The notes below the pieces were generated by a model. The model did no database searches. It was given only the letters and a program-made list of their open reading frames with translations, and was not told the origin of the DNA. This document shows, piece by piece, positions 1-8,963 of a DNA stretch of 64,000 nucleotides. The stretch lies in assembly GCA_947561585.1 (NCBI GenBank), contig CANNZV010002586.1:47410-111409 (forward strand), written 5' to 3'. This stretch comes from Caprella mutica. Taxonomy: Eukaryota > Arthropoda > Malacostraca > Amphipoda > Caprellidae. Within the stretch, counting starts at the first letter, position 1; every line of letters starts with the position of its first letter. The translations under genes and the position numbers were made by a program.

Positions 1-2048
1 CTATTTTTGTAAATGTATTGTTTCAACCTGAATCAGTAGCAGGAGATGATGGGCATTTGGATTGTAATCAAACAACCTTAGTTTTAGATGGAAGCAATTC
101 TTCTTCCTTTGCAAATCCTACTTGGACTACGAATACTGGAAGTTTTGTTAGTGGAGAAAATACATTTACCCCAGAAATAAATGCGCCTGGAGTTTATTAT
201 TTAACCATGGAAAATGGTGGTTGCCTTGCCATTGATAGTCTTATCGTTTCCCAAAATATTAATGCTCCTATCGCTGATGCTGGAATAGAAAAATTAATTA
301 CTTGCAATCAACCATGTGTAGATTTAGGAGGTATCAATACAAGTATAGGAAACACTTTTTCTTATGAATGGACAGGTCCAAATAATTTTACTTCGAATGA
401 AGTTGAGATAAATGTTTGCGAGTTAGGACAATATAGTTTAACTGTTTTTGATTTGGAAAATGGCTGTGTTTCATCAACTTCAAACGTTTTAGTTTTGGAA
501 GATACTACATCACCCATTGCAAATATTGAATTCATTGGCAACTTAGATTGTAATACTTCTTCTTTGATTTTGGATGGAACGACCTCCTCGTCTGGGAATA
601 ATTTTGAATACCAATGGTTCAATGATACTGGGGTTATTGGAAATGCTCAAAGTGCAACTTATGAAGCTGATACAGAAGGTAATTATTATTTGCAAGTTTT
701 AAATAACTCAACTGGATGCGAAACATTTGATACGGTTTATGTCAATGATATTGTTGCTTATCCTATTGCAGTAATTGCTTCTCCTGAAATGTTGACCTGT
801 GATATTTTATCAGTTGATTTGGATGCTTCAGCTTCTTCTAATTCATCAACAATGATTTATCATTGGACTGGACCAGTTGGAGGAATTCAATCTGTTAACA
901 ATACAAATACGGTGAATGTAAATCTTCCAGGACAATATGATTTGACGATTTTGGATATGATAAATGGTTGTGAGACGACCACTTCGGTGATTGTTTTACA
1001 AAATATTATTGCTCCAAGTGCTGATGCAGGGCAAGACATTGAACTGGATTGTAATGATATAAGTGCAATGCTTGGAAGTGAAAATACTAGTTCTGGAAAT
1101 AATTTTAATTACACTTGGACTTCTTCTAATCCAAATGCAATTATTTCTGATCCTACAGTACTTAATCCAATTATCACAGGATTAGGGACTTATACTTTAA
1201 CTGTTCTGAATATTGAAAATGGGTGTATTTCTCAAGATGAAATTACTATTTCTCAAAGTCCAGATATTCCACAAATTATTAATTTAGAATATTTAGATCC
1301 GCTTTGCCATGGAGATAATAATGGGAATATTTCGATTAATTCAATTGAAGGTGGAGATGAACCTTATTTGTATTCCTTGAATGGCAGCCCATTTAATTCC
1401 AATAATTTTTTCCAAAATTTAGAACCTGATGAATATCTAATTACGATTCAAGATGCTAATGGATGCGAATTGAGTAGTTCAGTAATATTGGTAGAACCAG
1501 ATTCATTAACCATTAATTTAGGAGATAATATTTATTTGGAACTGGGAGATAGTGTGATGCTTAATCCAATTACGACTGGGGATTTTGATACTATAATTTG
1601 GGAAAGTTCCATGCCTTATTCTAATTGTGATAATACTCCAATTTGTTGGAACCCGATATTTGCACCTACCTCCATGGTCAATGTAAATGCAACTATTATG
1701 GATGAGAATGGCTGCTATGATGAAGATCAATTAATGATTTTTGTAGAGAAAAATAGATACGTTTATATTCCGAATGCTTTTAGTCCTGAAGGTCATGCAG
1801 AGAATCAACGGTTTATGATCTATGCAGGTAAAGGAGTTGAAAAAGTAAATAAGTTTCAAATTTTTGGGCGGTGGGGAGAAAAGCTATTTGAATATAATGA
1901 ATTCATGCCCAATGATGCTAGCTATGGATGGGATGGGACATTTAAAGGTGAAAAATTGGATGCTGGAGTTTTTGTTTATTTTGCAGAAATCGAATTTTCG
2001 GATGGATTAAAAATCATTTATAAAGGAGATGTTACATTAATGCGATAG
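1..2048 (+). CDS. T9SS type B-sorted surface protein with Ig-like and SprB repeats (5' partial)
   Basis: The reading frame is open to the left edge, so this is the C-terminal part of a larger exported protein. At least five modules of about 80 residues follow one another, each with an LxC near its start and a GC near its end and a YxWTGP- or YTWTS-like core, typical of PKD/Ig-like adhesin repeats. A SprB-type repeat follows (around residues 425-495 of the visible part, with PLCHGDNNG and YLITIQDANGC). The last ~95 residues (YIPNAFSPEGH, FGRWGEKLFE, GVFVYFAEI) are a gliding-motility-associated C-terminal domain, the type B signal for the type IX secretion system. Role by family: cell-surface adhesin or matrix protein. 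The true start lies outside the window. Confidence 0.9.
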   Translation, partial: IFVNVLFQPESVAGDDGHLDCNQTTLVLDGSNSSSFANPTWTTNTGSFVSGENTFTPEINAPGVYYLTMENGGCLAIDSLIVSQNINAPIADAGIEKLITCNQPCVDLGGINTSIGNTFSYEWTGPNNFTSNEVEINVCELGQYSLTVFDLENGCVSSTSNVLVLEDTTSPIANIEFIGNLDCNTSSLILDGTTSSSGNNFEYQWFNDTGVIGNAQSATYEADTEGNYYLQVLNNSTGCETFDTVYVNDIVAYPIAVIASPEMLTCDILSVDLDASASSNSSTMIYHWTGPVGGIQSVNNTNTVNVNLPGQYDLTILDMINGCETTTSVIVLQNIIAPSADAGQDIELDCNDISAMLGSENTSSGNNFNYTWTSSNPNAIISDPTVLNPIITGLGTYTLTVLNIENGCISQDEITISQSPDIPQIINLEYLDPLCHGDNNGNISINSIEGGDEPYLYSLNGSPFNSNNFFQNLEPDEYLITIQDANGCELSSSVILVEPDSLTINLGDNIYLELGDSVMLNPITTGDFDTIIWESSMPYSNCDNTPICWNPIFAPTSMVNVNATIMDENGCYDEDQLMIFVEKNRYVYIPNAFSPEGHAENQRFMIYAGKGVEKVNKFQIFGRWGEKLFEYNEFMPNDASYGWDGTFKGEKLDAGVFVYFAEIEFSDGLKIIYKGDVTLMR

Positions 2049-2100
2049 AATCAAAATCAAAAATTAATAATGGTGATTCATCATTTTGATTTTGATTCTA
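2046..2100. terminator. Bidirectional hairpin between convergent genes
   Basis: Two perfect 17-bp arms (2046-2062 and 2084-2100) flank a 21-nt loop. The hairpin overlaps the stop codons of the adhesin and of the nucleotidase-like gene, which converge here. A-rich left and T-rich right arms suit termination from both sides. Confidence 0.7.
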
Positions 2101-3630
2101 TTGTTGTAAATAACTGATGACAGCTCGTCGAATATCATTTCTTAAATCAGTTAAATCTTTCCAATTGGGTTCTTGAATATTTATGATACCCTTTGCTTCT
2201 TTTGTTAAAAAATTATAATCAAGACCTTTTAAAAGAAAGTCATTCATTGCAATGATGTAGTTCTGATTTTCTGATAACATTCTATTTCCAATTTTATAAT
2301 TCAAGGAAGAATCATCAAATTCAATCCCATTCAATTGTAAATATTTTCCTAAACCTTTATATTGTTCATGTACTTCAAGGAGTTTTTTTAATAAGATTCC
2401 AGTCATTTCTACTTCCAAAATTTTTTCTGGAAATGGTAAGATTCGAATAATATCAAACTCTGTCAAATTTCCAATTAACATATCATCTACTCGAATCGAA
2501 CCACTATTTATTATGACACCATCTAGTTTTTTAGTGCAAACATTTTTCATGGCATTGGTAATGATTTGCCCCAATTCACATTGATTATTTCTTACTGTAT
2601 TTTCTCTTCCATCAACTGGATAAGGAAAATAAGTAACAGCTTTATTGACTTGGAATCCTTTTTTTCCTAAATCATCTTCAGCAATTTTTTTCCATTGTTC
2701 TACTCTTTTTTTTACTCTTTTTTCTTCTGGAAGGTTTTTATCAATTTTTTCTAGTTCAGAATAAACAATATATGTACGCTCTTTAGTATTAAATTTTAAA
2801 GTATGAACAAAAGCTGCTTTTGCATTGACATCTGCTTTTGCAATAACTGTAGAACCTACCATCAAACGAATACTTTCGTGACTATTCCCTCCAATAATTA
2901 TTGGAAAATCTTTGAATTGTTTAGCCAATTTGACATCATCATTTAATTCAAGGTGAGTAATAGGAATAATCAAATCTACTTTAGAGGACAGTTCTTTTTT
3001 TATTTTCTCTACAGATTTCATAAAGTCTTCAAAAACAACATATGACCCTTTTTGAGTATTAGCAGTTACGCCCAAAAAACCAATTTTTATACTTGTGCCA
3101 TCCTTATCAGTAAAGGTTTTAATGATGTATTTGGGAATGTTTTGTTTTTTGTTTTTAAAAAAAGGAATGACTTTGCCTTTTTCTTTTTTCAAAACATTGG
3201 AGCTTACCCATTCAAATTTCGATTCATTCAATCTCGTTTGTAATTCTTTCTCCGTTAAATTAAATTCATTTTTTCCAAAAGTTACTAAATCTATCCCTGC
3301 AATATTTAAGACATCGACCATATGAGCACCTTTAATTTTCTTTCCTTTTTTATCATTAAGAGCTCCGATAACTGAAGGACTAAGGAAATCCCCAGCCAAA
3401 ATAGAAATAGTATTTTTGTTTTTGGAAATGTATTGTTTTTTTAATGATGCAATTCGAGCTAACCCTCCTCTGTCATCTCCAGGAAGAGGGGCGATTTCTG
3501 ATACATCATTAATATGTAAAAATTGAATTTCGATGAGTCCATCATCTGTGGAAACTATTGTCTCTTTTGTAGGTGAGCAACTTAATAATAACAGAGGTAA
3601 AAGAAGTATGATCGTTTGTAATTTTGTCAT
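2098..3630 (-). CDS. 5'-nucleotidase/UshA-like metallophosphoesterase lipoprotein with degenerate active site
   Basis: About 510 residues starting at the Met before a lipoprotein signal (lipobox LLSC at 15-18); a Met 15 codons upstream is less likely because it would bury the signal. The fold is the two-domain 5'-nucleotidase: metallophosphatase N-half (LHINDVSE at 37-44, AGDFLSPS at 78-85, THLE at 224-227) and 5'-nucleotidase C-terminal half (QCELGQIITNAM, IINSGSIR). Several metal-site residues are changed: the usual GNHEFD reads GKNEFN (118-123), and the usual GGHxH reads GGNSH (246-250). In the family these sites bind two metals, so activity may be lost or altered. Probably anchored on the periplasmic or outer face. 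Its 3' end abuts a hairpin shared with the adhesin. Confidence 0.85.
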   Translation of the reverse strand: MTKLQTIILLLPLLLLSCSPTKETIVSTDDGLIEIQFLHINDVSEIAPLPGDDRGGLARIASLKKQYISKNKNTISILAGDFLSPSVIGALNDKKGKKIKGAHMVDVLNIAGIDLVTFGKNEFNLTEKELQTRLNESKFEWVSSNVLKKEKGKVIPFFKNKKQNIPKYIIKTFTDKDGTSIKIGFLGVTANTQKGSYVVFEDFMKSVEKIKKELSSKVDLIIPITHLELNDDVKLAKQFKDFPIIIGGNSHESIRLMVGSTVIAKADVNAKAAFVHTLKFNTKERTYIVYSELEKIDKNLPEEKRVKKRVEQWKKIAEDDLGKKGFQVNKAVTYFPYPVDGRENTVRNNQCELGQIITNAMKNVCTKKLDGVIINSGSIRVDDMLIGNLTEFDIIRILPFPEKILEVEMTGILLKKLLEVHEQYKGLGKYLQLNGIEFDDSSLNYKIGNRMLSENQNYIIAMNDFLLKGLDYNFLTKEAKGIINIQEPNWKDLTDLRNDIRRAVISYLQQ

Positions 3631-3665
3631 AGTGTTTGGTTTGGGGAAATAAAACTTTGATGAAA

Positions 3666-3754
3666 AATGAACCACGAACGCTACGCTTTACGAAACACGG
3701 ATTTTCAATTGTGTTTCTATGGTTCATTTATCCCAGCGTTCGTGATTCACCATC
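3666..3754. repeat. Intergenic inverted repeat
   Basis: Arms of about 18 nt (3666-3683 and 3737-3754, near-perfect) enclose a second small dyad (gaaacac / gtgtttc). It lies between the start of the nucleotidase-like gene and the stop of the thioesterase gene, so it may terminate the latter's upstream neighbour or be a mobile palindrome of the 'accacgaa' kind common in this genome. Confidence 0.5.
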
Positions 3755-4629
3755 TATTTTGATTTCGAAGTTTTTTTTCTTGGTTTTCTTATCATTCCTT
3801 CCTGAACCACCGAAGCAACTAATTTACCATCTCTCGTGAAAATATTTCCCCTTGTAAATCCTCTTGAATTGGAAGCACTTGGACTATCCAATGAATATAA
3901 TAACCATTCGTCCATTCTAAAATTCCTATGAAACCACATCCCATGATCTAAACTGGCCAATTGAATTTCACCATATTTTGCTTTATCTCGATGAGGAAGT
4001 AGGGCAGTTCCTAATAAATTATAATCAGATGCATAAGCCAAAAAAGTTTGATGTAAACTAATGGCATCGGACATTTTTCCTTTTGCTTTAAACCAAACAT
4101 TTCTAAATGGTTTTTGTTTTACATTGGTAAAAGGATGAATATTCTCTGCAGGGCGAAACTCAATTGGCCGTTCAGAACGGAATCGTTTAAATAAATCTGG
4201 CAATTCTCCTTCCCATGTTTCTGCCAATTGAACATCTGTCAAAAGATCTTCTGGAGGCGGTATATCTTCCATCGAAATTTGGTGATTGAATCCTTCTTGC
4301 TTTAACTGAAAAGAAGCTGACATATTAAAAATAGGTCGACCTTTTTGAATTCCTACCACTCTTCGGGTCGTAAAACTTCCTCCATCTCGAATTCGATCTA
4401 CATCATAAATTATGGGTTGTGAAATATCGCCTCGAAGAATAAAATAAGCATGCATCGAATGTGCAAAACGATCTTCGGGAACAGTTTGGTATGCAGCATG
4501 TAGGGATTGTGCTAATACCTGTCCTCCAAAAACAGATCCCCAAGGTGCTTGATAATTTTCACCCCTAAATATATTCTCTTCTATTTTTTCAAGATTTAAT
4601 AAACCTTGAAGTTCCTTTGCATTTTTCAT
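3754..4629 (-). CDS. tesB: Acyl-CoA thioesterase II (TesB family)
   Basis: 291 residues, the usual length of TesB. It hydrolyses acyl-CoA to free fatty acid and CoA in the cytoplasm. Two hot-dog domains are visible: the N-terminal one with the VFGGQVLAQSL segment and DGGSFTTRRV, and the C-terminal one with LASLDHGMWFHR, SRGFTRG and VVQEGMIR. These carry the Asp, Thr/Ser-region and Gln expected of the TesB catalytic triad. A Lys/Arg-rich tail follows. The gene stands alone, with no fatty-acid operon around it. Confidence 0.93.
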   Translation of the reverse strand: MKNAKELQGLLNLEKIEENIFRGENYQAPWGSVFGGQVLAQSLHAAYQTVPEDRFAHSMHAYFILRGDISQPIIYDVDRIRDGGSFTTRRVVGIQKGRPIFNMSASFQLKQEGFNHQISMEDIPPPEDLLTDVQLAETWEGELPDLFKRFRSERPIEFRPAENIHPFTNVKQKPFRNVWFKAKGKMSDAISLHQTFLAYASDYNLLGTALLPHRDKAKYGEIQLASLDHGMWFHRNFRMDEWLLYSLDSPSASNSRGFTRGNIFTRDGKLVASVVQEGMIRKPRKKTSKSK

Positions 4630-4829
4630 GGATCAAAGATAAAAGAGAATATTTTATGGATGGAAATTTAAAGTAATGAAATCATTAAACAGGTGTAATA
4701 AAATGTGTTTAGGTGTTTATGTGTATAGGTGTTAATGTTGTCGAATACTTTTGATCGGAAAAAGAATGGGAATCTATTATTTAGGAGAAACTTAAAGCTG
4801 AATTATACGTTTTATAAACATAAAAACTG

Positions 4830-5040
4830 GTCAAAGTGTACTTTATCCGATGATTTTTCAAAATGTCTCGTAGAGACAAAATATGGGTAGAAAGCATAGG
4901 TAAGCATCTGCAAAAAGTGCTGTAGGTACTTAATATATTGCGTATCTATGGCACGATTCGATTTTTTGTATGATCCTTCTACCCATATTTTGTCTCTACG
5001 AGACATTTTGAAAAATCATCGGGTAGAGTAGTCAAAGTGT
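4830..5040. repeat. REP-like inverted pair with flanking 10-bp direct repeats
   Basis: Perfect 44-nt arms (4849-4892 and 4977-5020), extending to 49 nt with one mismatch, enclose an 84-nt centre. Each arm contains a head of GTCTC-GTA-GAGAC followed by AAAATAT and GGGTAGAA. The same 10-mer, gtcaaagtgt, lies just outside both ends (4830-4839 and 5031-5040) and could be a target-site duplication. The rest of the ~500-bp gap between tesB and the next gene shows no convincing gene. Confidence 0.75.
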
Positions 5041-5138
5041 TATACGCTTATCATTTAACAGCCTGAGCAAAAGGTCATCTTTAAAAATTGGTGAGGTTAA
5101 ATTTTGCTACTTTACATTTAATGTCGTAATTTTATTTT

Positions 5139-5459
5139 GTGAAAAATTTTAGATTCATATTGTCATTTTTATTAACCATTTTGATCTTGTATCCAAGTGT
5201 AGCAGGGGCTATTGGTTCTTGTGATGATGATACTTCATGTTGTGAATCTACTTTATCGGATGAAAAAGAAACAGACCATGATTGTATAGATTTATGTCTA
5301 TGTTCATGCTGTGGAAGTACCGTCTTTTTCGATTTAAAAGAAGATAAAGTAATCAGTTTTTCAAATTTCATTTCTTCTTATAAAGCTACATTCATTTATA
5401 AATCTCAATTCAGCAACAACTTCTATGCTGATATCTGGCAACCACCTAAGATAGCTTAG
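5139..5459 (+). CDS. Cys-rich exported protein, DUF6660-like
   Basis: 106 residues. The start must be GTG at 5139: a stop codon lies four codons upstream and no ATG precedes the signal peptide (residues 1-24, ending AGA). The mature part has paired cysteines and acidic residues (TSCCES, HDCIDLCLCSCCGS), resembling the DUF6660 family found in Bacteroidota beside TonB receptors for metals. By analogy it may bind copper or another soft metal in the periplasm or on the outer membrane; this is inference. The TonB receptor follows after about 150 bp, so the two are probably co-expressed. Confidence 0.7.
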   Translation: MKNFRFILSFLLTILILYPSVAGAIGSCDDDTSCCESTLSDEKETDHDCIDLCLCSCCGSTVFFDLKEDKVISFSNFISSYKATFIYKSQFSNNFYADIWQPPKIA

Positions 5460-5607
5460 TCTTTCCTTTGTTTTATTAAAAATTTTATAAGATTGGTATA
5501 AACAGGCATTCGCTTGGCTGAATGATTAATTAAGTTAATCAATTTGGGAAATGCTATAGGGCTTAAATTCTATTAAGCTAATGGTCTGTTTTAAAAAATA
5601 AATAAAA

Positions 5608-7872
5608 ATGAAAAAGAATTTATTAGTGTGGTTATTATGCACACTTTCATATAGTTTGTCATTTTCCCAAATTATTACAGGGACTGTGACTAATGAGGCT
5701 GGAGAATTTTTATATGGCGCTACGATTATTTGGGATGAAACGGATATTGGTACAGTAGCTGATGAAAATGGATATTTTGAACTACCTAAATTAGACGTGG
5801 ATACTGCGGTTTATTTGATGATTGACTATGTTGGTTATGATCCTGTTTATGTAGAAGTATTACCAGAAGAAACGGAGTTGGTAATTACAGTAGGTGGAAT
5901 CAATGAATTAATGGAAGTAGAAGTTGCAGCGAAGCGTCGAGATAATTATGTTTCGACGATCAGTACTTTAAATATAGAATCCATTGGTGCAGGTGAATTT
6001 CGAAAAGCACCATGTTGTAATCTTGCTGAAAGTTTTTCAACCAATGCTTCTATCGATGTAGGATATAGTGATGCCGTAACTGGTGCGAGAGAAATTCGGA
6101 TGTTAGGACTTCGAGGAACTTATACTCAATTGATGATTGAAAAAAGACCGACAATGACTGGATTAGGTTCTGCTTTTGTAATGGAATATATTCCAGGAAC
6201 TTGGTTACATAGTATTCAAATTTCAAAAGGAACAAGTACGGTTCAAAATGGTTATCAGGCCATTACTGGGCAGATTAATTCTGAGTTGGTAAAACCTTTT
6301 GAGGACAAAAGAATGTTTATCAATTTATATGGTTCTACTTTTGGAAGAGGCGAGTTGAATGTTCATTTGAATCATCAGTTTTCTGACAAATGGAGTTCTG
6401 GATTGCTCCTACATGCTAGTACTCGAAATAATGAAATGGATCTAAATAATGATACATTTTATGATACTCCACAAAAGACCATGTATGATGCATTGTTCCG
6501 AACTTTTTATCGAGCGGAACTTTTAAGAGCACAATTTAATGTTCATATTTTAAGTGACCGACATAACGCAGGGCAGATCCAATCTGATGAAATTCAAAAC
6601 CCATATTTGATTTCTCAAAATAATGATCGTGTTGAATTTTTTGGAAAAATTGGATACTTAGGATTTGAAGATTTAACTCAATCTATTGGGTTTATTGCGG
6701 AAGGAGCATACCATAAATTAGATTCTTATTATGGTAATCGTCACCATGAAGGGACTCAAAGAAATATGTATTTGAATGCGATGTTTTCAAATGGATTTAA
6801 TGGGGAACGCCACCAAATGGATATGGGATTAAGTTATACTTTTGATGATTATGATGAATTTTTGGATGACCAAGATATTAGTAGGAGAGAAATGGTTCCG
6901 GGAGCATTCATTGAATATACATATAAACCTTCATTAGAAGAAGAATGTGAAGAAGAGGAAAATAAAGAAGAAGAGCATGAAAAACATGGCGAATTTTGGA
7001 ACAAGTTTGGAGCAGTTGTGGGGTTGCGAGTAGATCATCATAATTTGTTTGGGACTCTTGTAACTCCGAGAGCAAACTTGAAATATAATTTCTCTGTAGA
7101 TCAAGTGGTTCGGTTATCAGCAGGCCGTGGATTTCGTACCGCAAATATCATTGCAGAAAATGTAAGTGTCCTTGCAAGTAATCGTGCAATTGTAGTGTTA
7201 GAAGATTTAGATATTGAAGATGCTTGGAACTTTGGATTTAATTTTACTCAAAATTTCAAGATAGGAGAACGGGAAGGAAGTTTCTCAACTGACCTTTATC
7301 ACACTACATTTACAAATCAAGTTATTCGAGATTTGAATTCAGATTATCAGTTGGTTCAGTTTTATAATTTGAAAGGAAAATCCTATGCCAATAGTTTTCT
7401 TGGAGTTCTTTCCTATGAGCTAGTTAAAGGCCTTGACGTAAAAGTAGCTTACAAATATAATGATGTAAAAGTTTCATTCTTGGATGGCGAAACACAAGAT
7501 CTTCCTATGGTTGCTAAGCATAGAGGTCTTGTTACTATTGATTATAAAACGCCAAATGAAAAGTGGGAAATTAATATGAATACTCAATTGGTTGGGAAAC
7601 AAAATTTTGTTAACCTACTTGATAATCCATTTCATAATAACGAACAACATACAGGTGTAGCTCCTTCTTATCAATTAGTAGGTGCTCAAATTACTCGTAA
7701 TTTTGATCGATTGGAAATATATGCAGGTTGTGAAAATATTACAAATTTCCGTCAAGAGGAAGCTATTATTGATTGGCGAAATCCTTTTGGAAGTAATTTT
7801 GATGCAGGGCATATTTATGCGCCAATTACTGGAGCGATGGGATATATTGGAATTCGATTTGGGATTGAATAA
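5608..7872 (+). CDS. TonB-dependent outer-membrane receptor with carboxypeptidase-regulatory domain
   Basis: 754 residues. After the signal peptide (1-20) comes a CarboxypepD_reg-like domain (about 21-105, ITGTVTNEAGEFLYGATI), then the plug (about 115-220, with APCCNLAESFSTNAS, REIRMLGLRG and QISKGTSTVQNGYQAITG), then the barrel, ending in a hydrophobic strand with terminal-type aromatic residues. The CCNL motif in the plug is characteristic of a receptor group next to Cys-rich DUF6660-type proteins. An acidic, His-containing stretch (about 449-463, ECEEEENKEEEHEKH) lies in a barrel loop and could attract metal ions. Substrate is inferred (copper, or another metal chelate), not shown. Confidence 0.88.
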   Translation: MKKNLLVWLLCTLSYSLSFSQIITGTVTNEAGEFLYGATIIWDETDIGTVADENGYFELPKLDVDTAVYLMIDYVGYDPVYVEVLPEETELVITVGGINELMEVEVAAKRRDNYVSTISTLNIESIGAGEFRKAPCCNLAESFSTNASIDVGYSDAVTGAREIRMLGLRGTYTQLMIEKRPTMTGLGSAFVMEYIPGTWLHSIQISKGTSTVQNGYQAITGQINSELVKPFEDKRMFINLYGSTFGRGELNVHLNHQFSDKWSSGLLLHASTRNNEMDLNNDTFYDTPQKTMYDALFRTFYRAELLRAQFNVHILSDRHNAGQIQSDEIQNPYLISQNNDRVEFFGKIGYLGFEDLTQSIGFIAEGAYHKLDSYYGNRHHEGTQRNMYLNAMFSNGFNGERHQMDMGLSYTFDDYDEFLDDQDISRREMVPGAFIEYTYKPSLEEECEEEENKEEEHEKHGEFWNKFGAVVGLRVDHHNLFGTLVTPRANLKYNFSVDQVVRLSAGRGFRTANIIAENVSVLASNRAIVVLEDLDIEDAWNFGFNFTQNFKIGEREGSFSTDLYHTTFTNQVIRDLNSDYQLVQFYNLKGKSYANSFLGVLSYELVKGLDVKVAYKYNDVKVSFLDGETQDLPMVAKHRGLVTIDYKTPNEKWEINMNTQLVGKQNFVNLLDNPFHNNEQHTGVAPSYQLVGAQITRNFDRLEIYAGCENITNFRQEEAIIDWRNPFGSNFDAGHIYAPITGAMGYIGIRFGIE

Positions 7873-7896
7873 AACTGAAAGATCTCATTTTGACAT

Positions 7897-7946
7897 AAAA
7901 AGAAAAGTCCTTTTGTTGTGGTTTCAACAAAAGGACTTTTCTTTTT
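7897..7946. terminator. Strong bidirectional terminator hairpin
   Basis: Perfect 22-bp stem (7897-7918 with 7925-7946), 6-nt loop, A-tract on the left and T-tract on the right. It sits between the convergent TonB receptor and the TonB-C-like gene. Confidence 0.9.
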
Positions 7947-7963
7947 TATTGGATAAATCTTTA

Positions 7964-8731
7964 TCACTTATTTCGAACTGTCAAATCTCTTTCAATATTT
8001 AAAAGGTTGAGCGTACAACTACTATGATCGCCTACTGATAAAACAAAGTCTTGTTTTGTTTTAGTACCGTCTGCATATTCTGCAGGTTTCCAGTTGGACA
8101 TATTGGATATAGCTTGAACTAATAAATTATCCACTTTTTCATCTTTTGATGTTTCCACTATATGAGGATTTAAGATTTTGCCATCCTCATTAACCGTAAA
8201 CTTTACAGCGGCTAAATTATATTTTTGAATGCTCGTTGGCGAAATTTTATCAATAGTGTTTTCCTTTAAATATTTTCCTAATTGTTCCTGCCCTTTAGCA
8301 TAATTTGCTTCAGTTGGAGCAACTTGAAATGAAAAATCTATTTCCCTAGGTTCATTATTTTTTAAAGTATTCTCAGGAATGTATCGAATAACAAAAGAAA
8401 TATCTGAACCTATGTCAGCACTATTTATGATGTCTTTTTGTTCTTGAGTAAGTACATCATTTTTAGTTGTCGTCTTTTTTGTTTTACCATTATGGCTAGT
8501 CAAAAGCTCAACAGCAATAAATTCCCTTATCCAAGATTTTCTATAATATCGATCCAAATCACTTAAAGATTGAGCATCTTTTAATGTTTCTTTTGTGATA
8601 GAAAGAGGTGAATTAACTCTATTTACCTCAAAGCTTAAATAGTTATCAAAACTGTCTTGTGAATAACTTGCAAAAGGTGAAACGAGAATAATTAAAATGA
8701 GAATCGCTAGTTTGTTTTTAATATTTTTCAT
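7964..8731 (-). CDS. Exported protein with TonB C-terminal-like domain
   Basis: 255 residues with a signal peptide (1-24, ends ASYSQ). The last ~90 residues look like a TonB C-terminal fold: LAAVKFTVNEDGKILNPHIVE, then paired positions V..LL..AI..M..WKPA. This domain in Bacteroidota appears both in true TonB proteins and in periplasmic or outer-membrane proteins of unknown role. No transmembrane anchor plus Pro-rich linker is visible, so this is not a standard energy transducer. The middle (residues 30-150) is not recognised. It converges on the TonB receptor, so it is not in the same operon. Confidence 0.6.
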   Translation of the reverse strand: MKNIKNKLAILILIILVSPFASYSQDSFDNYLSFEVNRVNSPLSITKETLKDAQSLSDLDRYYRKSWIREFIAVELLTSHNGKTKKTTTKNDVLTQEQKDIINSADIGSDISFVIRYIPENTLKNNEPREIDFSFQVAPTEANYAKGQEQLGKYLKENTIDKISPTSIQKYNLAAVKFTVNEDGKILNPHIVETSKDEKVDNLLVQAISNMSNWKPAEYADGTKTKQDFVLSVGDHSSCTLNLLNIERDLTVRNK

Positions 8732-8841
8732 GTAGCTAATTTATTAATTATTTTATTAAAATGCTGAATAGTAGGTTTATTTTATACTCAAAATGATTTC
8801 TATTTGTTCCTTAAAAGTTATTGGTTACTAATATTATTTTT

Positions 8842-8939
8842 TGTAATTATTCAGTATTGGCTTCGCCAATGAATTTTTCAACGCGGAGTTGCTGAGTTTT
8901 TTAAAAATTTACAAAATTCAGCTATGCTGAATAATTACA
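8842..8939. repeat. Palindromic element
   Basis: 13-bp perfect outer arms (8842-8854 and 8927-8939) enclose a second hairpin, attggc-ttc-gccaat (8856-8870). The unit lies between the GNAT stop and the start of the TonB-C-like gene, both on the minus strand, and could terminate the former's upstream transcript or be a small mobile palindrome. Confidence 0.55.
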
Positions 8940-8963
8940 TTTTTTTTGAATAACTTCTTCAAT

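Noticed and set aside
362..622. Minus-strand frame inside the adhesin
   Set aside because: Antisense of clear repeat modules on the plus strand.
3636..3839. Plus-strand frame across the 3666-3754 palindrome
   Set aside because: Covers a non-coding repeat and the antisense of the thioesterase end; no plausible protein.
4812..5006. 64-codon minus-strand reading frame
   Set aside because: It lies wholly inside the 4830-5040 palindrome and reads through both arms; no gene-like features.
7964..8731. TonB energy transducer
   Set aside because: The C-terminal fold is TonB-like, but there is a cleavable signal and no anchor plus Pro-rich linker.
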